Assembly (NCBI GenBank): GCA_002404015.1 | Contig: DHIW01000073.1 | Coordinates: 107,823-132,997, forward strand | From: Chloroflexi bacterium UBA4736 | GTDB taxonomy: Bacteria; Chloroflexota; Dormibacteria; Dormibacterales; Dormibacteraceae | Direction of reading: 5' to 3' | DNA: 25,175 bases | In this document: positions 21,260-25,175 of the stretch, one piece after another | Layout: the number at the start of each line of letters is the position of its first letter | How positions within the stretch are numbered: position 1 is the stretch's first letter | Notes under the pieces: generated by a model | Databases searched by the model: none | The model's input: only the letters and a program-made list of their open reading frames with translations | Told to the model about the DNA's origin: nothing | Program-made: the position numbers and the translations under genes

Positions 21260-22395
21260 CCCCTCGGACCCTTCCCTACTTCGGGCTGGGAGCGGGGGCC
21301 TTCCTCGCCCTCTACCTGCCCCAGCCCCTGCTGCCCGAGCTGGATCGCGACCTGGGCACCAGCCCGGCCGTGACAAGCCTGGTCATGACCGCCGCCCTGC
21401 TCGGCTTCGCGCTGGCCGGCCTGCTGCCGGGCGGCGAACCGGCCCGAACGCTGCGCTGGGCGATGTGGCTGACCGTCGCCGGCAGCCTGGCGGCTGCGGT
21501 GAGCCCCAACCTCGCGGTCCTCCTGCCGGCGCGGGCCGCCCAGGGCGTCGGGGTCGGCCTGTTGGTCGCCGGCGGCCTGGCCGATGTGCCGCGCCGGCTG
21601 CCGCCCGCGATCGCCGGGCGGGTCACAGGCGCGCTCATCTCGGGCACGGCCCTGGGCGGGCTGTTGGGCCGGGTCATCGGCTACACCGGCAATTTCCTCA
21701 CGTGGCGAGGCGCCTTCGCGGTGGGCGGCGCCGGCGTGCTGGCGGTGGTCTTGCTGAGCCTTCGTGGCCTGCCCTTCGGCGGCTCCGGCGAGGCGCCCCC
21801 GCCGGCTCGCTCCGGTGGAGCGCCGCTCTCGCTCCTGGCTGCGGGGCTGTTCATCCTGTTCGTCTCCGTCGGAATGTTCGACCTGCTCCCCTACCGGCTG
21901 AAGGCGGCGCCCTTTCACCTCTCCAACACCTACGCCGACCTGGTCTACCTGGTGTTCATCCCGGCCACCGTGTTCGGAGTGGTGGCGGGGCGGGCCGTCG
22001 ACCGCTTCGGCACCCGCGCCACCATCGTCGCCACGGCCGCCGCTGCGGTGGTGCTGATGCTGGTCGGCCTGGTTCCGAGCATCCCGGCGATCGCCCTGGC
22101 CGCCATGGCCGGGATCTGCGGCACGGTCGGCCTGCACGTCGCGCACAGCGGGGCCGCCGCCGGCTACGGCCGGGCGGCGGTCGGTCGCTACCTGGCGGCG
22201 TACTACGTGGGCGGCGCGGCGGCGGCGCCGTTGACGGCCGCCGGTTACCTGCGATGGGGCTGGGCCGGCGTGATCCTGCCGCTCTGCGCCGCCACGCTGG
22301 TGGTCGCCCTACTGGCGATGGCCAGAAAGGATGCCGACGGTGCCGAGCGTCAGAAGATCGATCCTCGGATCCCGCCAGCCGGCGGACTCGGCTAG
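21256..22395 (+). CDS. MFS transporter, probable CTG start
   Basis: An integral membrane protein of about 379 residues with roughly 12 hydrophobic segments and a central hydrophilic loop (about 175-190), typical of the major facilitator superfamily. TM1 (YFGLGAGAFLALYLPQPLLPEL) and the TSLVMTAALLGFALAGL segment of TM2 resemble the YnfM/arabinose-efflux-like group. The first ATG/GTG in this frame is at 21370, after TM1. The only start that keeps TM1 and fits the junction is CTG 21256-21258, overlapping the synthase TGA (CTGA). Its substrate is unknown; an isoprenoid or drug efflux role would only be a guess from the operon. The last 87 nt run antisense to the MenG gene. Confidence 0.82.
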   Translation: MTPRTLPYFGLGAGAFLALYLPQPLLPELDRDLGTSPAVTSLVMTAALLGFALAGLLPGGEPARTLRWAMWLTVAGSLAAAVSPNLAVLLPARAAQGVGVGLLVAGGLADVPRRLPPAIAGRVTGALISGTALGGLLGRVIGYTGNFLTWRGAFAVGGAGVLAVVLLSLRGLPFGGSGEAPPPARSGGAPLSLLAAGLFILFVSVGMFDLLPYRLKAAPFHLSNTYADLVYLVFIPATVFGVVAGRAVDRFGTRATIVATAAAAVVLMLVGLVPSIPAIALAAMAGICGTVGLHVAHSGAAAGYGRAAVGRYLAAYYVGGAAAAPLTAAGYLRWGWAGVILPLCAATLVVALLAMARKDADGAERQKIDPRIPPAGGLG

Positions 22396-22995
22396 GGCGG
22401 CCAGCTCCTCGGGCGTCCGATAGGAGTCGACCGTGTCGCTGAGGTAGCGGTAGGCCTGGGGCTGGCCCGAGATCCAGCCCCCCAGGAGCGGCAGCACGCT
22501 GCGCAGATACGTCCGGTAGAGGCCGCCGACCAGGCCCCGCCGGGGCCGCACGAACTCCAGGACGACGGCCCTGCCCCTAGGGCGGAGGACCCGCAGCATC
22601 TCGCGGAGCCCCCGCTCCGGCTCGGCGAAGTTGCGCAGCCCGAAAGCCACGGTCACCGCGTCGAACACGCCGTCCCGGAACGGCAGCGCCAGCCCATCGC
22701 CGCGGACGTACGAGGGTCCGCGGGCGTGCTCCGCGGCGACCGCCAGCATGCCTGCGCTGAAGTCGAGGCCCACGACCATGCCGCCTCCGGCCAGCCGTCT
22801 CAGCTCGAGGCTGAGCTTGCCCGAGCCACAGGCCACGTCGAGCGCCGTGCCGCCCTTGCCGAGGCCGGTCGCGGAGGCGGTGCGCCGGCGCCAGCGGCCG
22901 TCGGCGCCGCCTGACAGCACCGTGTTGAGAAGGTCGTAGCGACCCGCCAGACGATCGAACATCGCCTGGACGGCGGCCGGGTCACGCTCGGGCAT
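22309..22995 (-). CDS. menG: Demethylmenaquinone methyltransferase
   Basis: A 228-residue SAM-dependent methyltransferase of the UbiE/MenG family. Visible features are MFDRLAGRYDLLN (12-24), SAM motif I ALDVACGSGK (51-60), the acidic GLDFS after strand 2, and the family markers FGLRNF, EFVRP, YRYLSDTV and the GTVGILSGHR ending. It would methylate demethylmenaquinone to menaquinone at the membrane, the last step of the pathway; a ubiquinone branch is less likely here. ATG 22995 overlaps the epimerase end by 14 nt, and the MFS gene converges and overlaps its 3' end by 87 nt. The polyprenyl synthase on the other strand could provide the side chain of the same quinone. Confidence 0.9.
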   Translation of the reverse strand: MPERDPAAVQAMFDRLAGRYDLLNTVLSGGADGRWRRRTASATGLGKGGTALDVACGSGKLSLELRRLAGGGMVVGLDFSAGMLAVAAEHARGPSYVRGDGLALPFRDGVFDAVTVAFGLRNFAEPERGLREMLRVLRPRGRAVVLEFVRPRRGLVGGLYRTYLRSVLPLLGGWISGQPQAYRYLSDTVDSYRTPEELAALAESAGWRDPRIDLLTLGTVGILSGHRQ

Positions 22996-23932
22996 GCCAG
23001 AGCCGAAGCAGCTCGGCCTCGCGCTCGGCCGAGAGGCTTTCAGCCGGTGGCCGGAGGCGTCCGCCGCTGTCCTGGGTGGGCGGCGGCCCCGAGCGGCCGA
23101 GCGCCCACTGCAGGGTGGCCTGCCAGGACTCGCGCCAGGGTCGCGGGCTCAGACCGGACGCCCGGGCCCGCCGGGTGTCGACCCGGCGTCCCCACTCGGG
23201 CGGGATCCAGAGAGGCATCTCCGTGTATGGCGTGACGTCGTGCTCGAGCAGGAAATCGTCAGCGACCCAGGTGACCTCGCCGCCGGCCAGAAGCTCCCCC
23301 ATCGGCACGCCCTCGTTGACGGCGTTTAAAGAACCGGCCGTGCCCTCCTGCATCAGCGACAGCGAGAACGCCGCGAGGTCCCGGACGTCGATGAACTGGC
23401 ACTCCCGCTCGGGGTCCCCGGGGCCCAGCACCTCGCCGCCGCGGTGGATGCGCAGCGGCCAGTAGGTGAAGCGCTCGGTGGGGTCGTCCGGCCCGACGAT
23501 CAGCCCGGGCCGGATGACGAGCGAGTCCGCCGGCAGTAGGTCCTCGCAGGCCGCCTTCAGGCCCGGGTATTCCTGGTCGACGTCCTCAATGGCGGGGTCC
23601 GCCAAGGAGCGCCGGGGCGAGTCTTCCAGCGTGCCCTGGCCCTCGTAGACGGAGACCGAGGAGAAAAAGCAGTAGCGGCCCAGGCCGGCCGCCACTGACT
23701 GGCGAACCAGCCGGGGCAGGTAGCCGGACGTGTCCACCACCCAGTCCCAGCTCCGGCCGCCCAGGGCTCCCAGGCCGGCTTCGCGGTCGCCGCGGACCTG
23801 CTCCACGTCGGGAAAGGCGCCGGGATCGCTGCGCCCCCGGTTGAAGAGCGTGACCTCGTGGCCGCCGGCCAGCGCGGCCTCGACGAGGTGGCGGCCAAGG
23901 AAGACGGTACCGCCGAGGACCAGGACTCTCAG
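22982..23932 (-). CDS. NAD-dependent epimerase/dehydratase-like protein, probable CTG start
   Basis: A protein of about 316 residues of the extended short-chain dehydrogenase superfamily. The N-terminal Rossmann strand reads [16 protein letters not shown], with the dinucleotide motif GGTxFLG at 7-13, followed by an NRG segment. SSVSVYE and YPGLK give the serine, tyrosine and lysine positions, and QFIDVRDLA is the family marker before the substrate domain. It resembles the mRNA-binding/CSP41-like subgroup; the substrate is unknown. Homology starts exactly at a CTG codon (23932-23930) that overlaps the thiolase TGA (CTGA). The only conventional start, GTG 23980, would add 16 unrelated residues inside the thiolase gene. 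It is followed by menG with a 14-nt overlap. Confidence 0.85.
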   Translation of the reverse strand: MRVLVLGGTVFLGRHLVEAALAGGHEVTLFNRGRSDPGAFPDVEQVRGDREAGLGALGGRSWDWVVDTSGYLPRLVRQSVAAGLGRYCFFSSVSVYEGQGTLEDSPRRSLADPAIEDVDQEYPGLKAACEDLLPADSLVIRPGLIVGPDDPTERFTYWPLRIHRGGEVLGPGDPERECQFIDVRDLAAFSLSLMQEGTAGSLNAVNEGVPMGELLAGGEVTWVADDFLLEHDVTPYTEMPLWIPPEWGRRVDTRRARASGLSPRPWRESWQATLQWALGRSGPPPTQDSGGRLRPPAESLSAEREAELLRLWHARA

Positions 23933-25140
23933 GCCACGCGTTCCCAGATCGAGGCGATGCCCTGGCCGACGCCGATGCACATGGTGGCGAGGCCGTAGCG
24001 GGCATCCCGAAGGCCCAGCTCGGTGACCAGGGTGCCAACCAGCCGGGCACCGCTGCAGCCCAGCGGGTGGCCGAGCGCGATCGCGCCGCCGTTGACGTTC
24101 ACCTTCGACTCGTCGAGGCCGAGCAGCCGCATGCAGGCCACCGCCTGGGCCGCGAAGGCCTCGTTCAGCTCGGCCACGTCGATGTCGCCGATCTCGATGC
24201 CCGCGTGGTCGAGGGCCTTCATCGAGGCCGGCACCGGCCCGATCCCCATGTAGCTGGGATGGACCCCGGCCGCGGCGCTCGCCACGAACCTGGCCAGCGG
24301 CTTGAGCCCGCGTCGCTCGGCCTCTCGCGCGGACATCAGCACCATTGCCGCCGCGCCGTCGTTGAGAGGCGAGGCGTTGCCGGCCGTCACGCTGCCGTTC
24401 TCCTCAAAGACAGGTCGGAGGCGGCCCAGCGAGTCCATCGAGGCGTCGGGCCGCGGCCCCTCGTCCGCCTCGACCAGGATGGCTTCGCCCTTCCGCTGCG
24501 GGACGCTGACAGGCGTGATCTCGGCCTGGAAGCGGCCTGCCGCCTGGGCGGTCACGGCGTGCTGGTGGCTGCGCAGGGCAAACTCGTCCTGCTCCTCGCG
24601 CCCGATCTCGTACTTCTGGGCGACTCGCTCGGCCGTCTCCCCCATCTGAAGAGTCCCGTACAGCTCGGCCATCCTGGGGTTGACAAGCCGCCAGCCCAGG
24701 GAGGTGTCGTAGACCGTTTGGGGACCGCGCGGGAAGCCGCCGGCCGGCTTCGCCATCACCCAGGGGGCCCGGGTCATGCTCTCGACCCCTCCGGCGACCA
24801 TGACGTCGGCGGCGCCGGCCTGAATCTCGCGGGCGGCCGTGATGGCGGCCTGCATCCCCGACCCGCAGAGCCGGTTGACGGTCTGGCCGGGGACCTCGAC
24901 CGGGAAACCGGCCAGCAGGAGGCCCATCCGGGCCACGTTCCGATTGTCCTCACCGGCCTGGTTGGCGCAGCCCATGATCACGTCGGCCACTTCGTCGGGC
25001 TTCACGCCGGCTCTGGCGACCGCCTCCTTCAGGGCGACGGCCGCAAGGTCGTCCGGCCGTACGTCCTTCAGCTGGCCGCCATAGCGCCCCAACGGGGTCC
25101 TGGCGAAGGAGACGACGACTGCGTCCTGCAGCTCGGCCAT
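23929..25140 (-). CDS. Acetyl-CoA acetyltransferase / 3-ketoacyl-CoA thiolase
   Basis: A 403-residue thiolase of normal length. The acyl-carrying cysteine is C92 in NRLCGSGMQ. The NEAFA motif, H358 in [10 protein letters not shown] and the second active-site cysteine C388 in CIGVGQG complete the site. It condenses or cleaves short acyl-CoA units. The strong similarity of the [11 protein letters not shown] region to PcaF/PaaJ-like enzymes and the nearby CoA-ester genes make a catabolic role (3-oxoadipyl-CoA or 3-oxoacyl-CoA cleavage) plausible, but acetoacetyl-CoA formation is equally possible. ATG 25140 has only a weak Shine-Dalgarno sequence. It is the first gene of thiolase > epimerase > menG and has palindromic sequences upstream. 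Confidence 0.94.
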   Translation of the reverse strand: MAELQDAVVVSFARTPLGRYGGQLKDVRPDDLAAVALKEAVARAGVKPDEVADVIMGCANQAGEDNRNVARMGLLLAGFPVEVPGQTVNRLCGSGMQAAITAAREIQAGAADVMVAGGVESMTRAPWVMAKPAGGFPRGPQTVYDTSLGWRLVNPRMAELYGTLQMGETAERVAQKYEIGREEQDEFALRSHQHAVTAQAAGRFQAEITPVSVPQRKGEAILVEADEGPRPDASMDSLGRLRPVFEENGSVTAGNASPLNDGAAAMVLMSAREAERRGLKPLARFVASAAAGVHPSYMGIGPVPASMKALDHAGIEIGDIDVAELNEAFAAQAVACMRLLGLDESKVNVNGGAIALGHPLGCSGARLVGTLVTELGLRDARYGLATMCIGVGQGIASIWERVA

Positions 25141-25150
25141 CAGGGGCGGG

Positions 25151-25172
25151 ACACTAGTGGACCGTAACGGTC
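25151..25172 (-). promoter_or_regulatory. Palindromic promoter/operator region upstream of the thiolase gene
   Basis: CACTAGTG (25152-25159) and the inverted repeat GACCGT-a-ACGGTC (25160-25172) lie back to back 11 bp upstream of the thiolase ATG. On the minus strand TAGTGT is a -10 candidate 10 nt before the ATG, the same hexamer as in the DksA-type promoter. The inverted repeat would then overlap the core promoter, as for a repressor site. The window ends before a -35 box could be judged. Confidence 0.4.
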
Positions 25173-25175
25173 ATT

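Noticed and set aside
19598..21376. A 592-residue open frame on the minus strand opposite the prenyl synthase operon
   Set aside because: It is antisense to strongly supported genes with conserved motifs. Its composition (Gln, Arg, His, Val, Asp rich, no domains) is that of a third-position shadow in GC-rich DNA.
1..25175. tRNA, rRNA, riboswitch, CRISPR, insertion sequence or phage attachment site
   Set aside because: No cloverleaf or rRNA sequence, no regularly spaced repeats, no transposase or terminal inverted repeats were seen. The only long repeats are within the amidohydrolase paralogues.

Overview
The window is a GC-rich, gene-dense piece of a bacterial chromosome with about 23 protein genes, no RNA genes, no insertion sequences and no CRISPR. 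Gene content (Eis-like acetyltransferase, MEDS-domain sensor, MenG-type methyltransferase, molybdenum hydroxylase, CoA-ester enzymes), frequent GTG starts, TAnnnT -10 boxes and apparently leaderless genes suggest an actinobacterium-like or Dormibacterota/Chloroflexota-like heterotroph. The phylum cannot be fixed from the sequence alone.

Layout. 1-1200: a lipoprotein (-) diverges from a DksA/TraR-type zinc-finger protein (+) that ends in a strong terminator. 1212-3503: an aldehyde dehydrogenase (-) diverges from an enoyl-CoA hydratase (+). 3617-7629 (-): a tightly overlapping operon aroC > CoA-transferase alpha > CoA-transferase beta > Eis-like acetyltransferase. 7653-8965: a DinB-like protein (+) converges on a small unknown gene (-). 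9024-12898 (+): three overlapping genes for a molybdenum hydroxylase that looks like 4-hydroxybenzoyl-CoA reductase, including the extra four-cysteine insert in the FAD subunit. 12931-15392 (+): two tandem paralogous amidohydrolases. 15411-15741 (-): a frameshifted, half-length KDPG-aldolase pseudogene. 15828-18829: a two-helix membrane protein with a sensor-like ectodomain (+), then VOC protein, soluble histidine kinase and MEDS protein on the minus strand. 18904-22395 (+): an operon of a TetR regulator, a small prenyltransferase-like protein, a UPF0047-polyprenyl diphosphate synthase fusion and an MFS transporter. 22309-25140 (-): thiolase > NAD-dependent epimerase > MenG.

Function. The thiolase, enoyl-CoA hydratase, CoA-transferase, aldehyde dehydrogenase and hydroxybenzoyl-CoA-reductase-like genes point to catabolism of aromatic or other organic acids as CoA esters. 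The polyprenyl synthase and MenG suggest menaquinone assembly, and aroC supplies its precursor chorismate.

Most notable: (i) the UPF0047-prenyltransferase fusion, preceded by a small protein that resembles the prenyltransferase core without its aspartate motifs; (ii) three gene junctions of the form CTGA, where homology puts the downstream start on a CTG codon overlapping the upstream TGA; (iii) recurring TAnnnT boxes 6-7 nt before start codons, including one palindromic box apparently shared by aroC and the DinB-like gene, which implies leaderless transcripts; (iv) the four-cysteine insert typical of 4-hydroxybenzoyl-CoA reductase.
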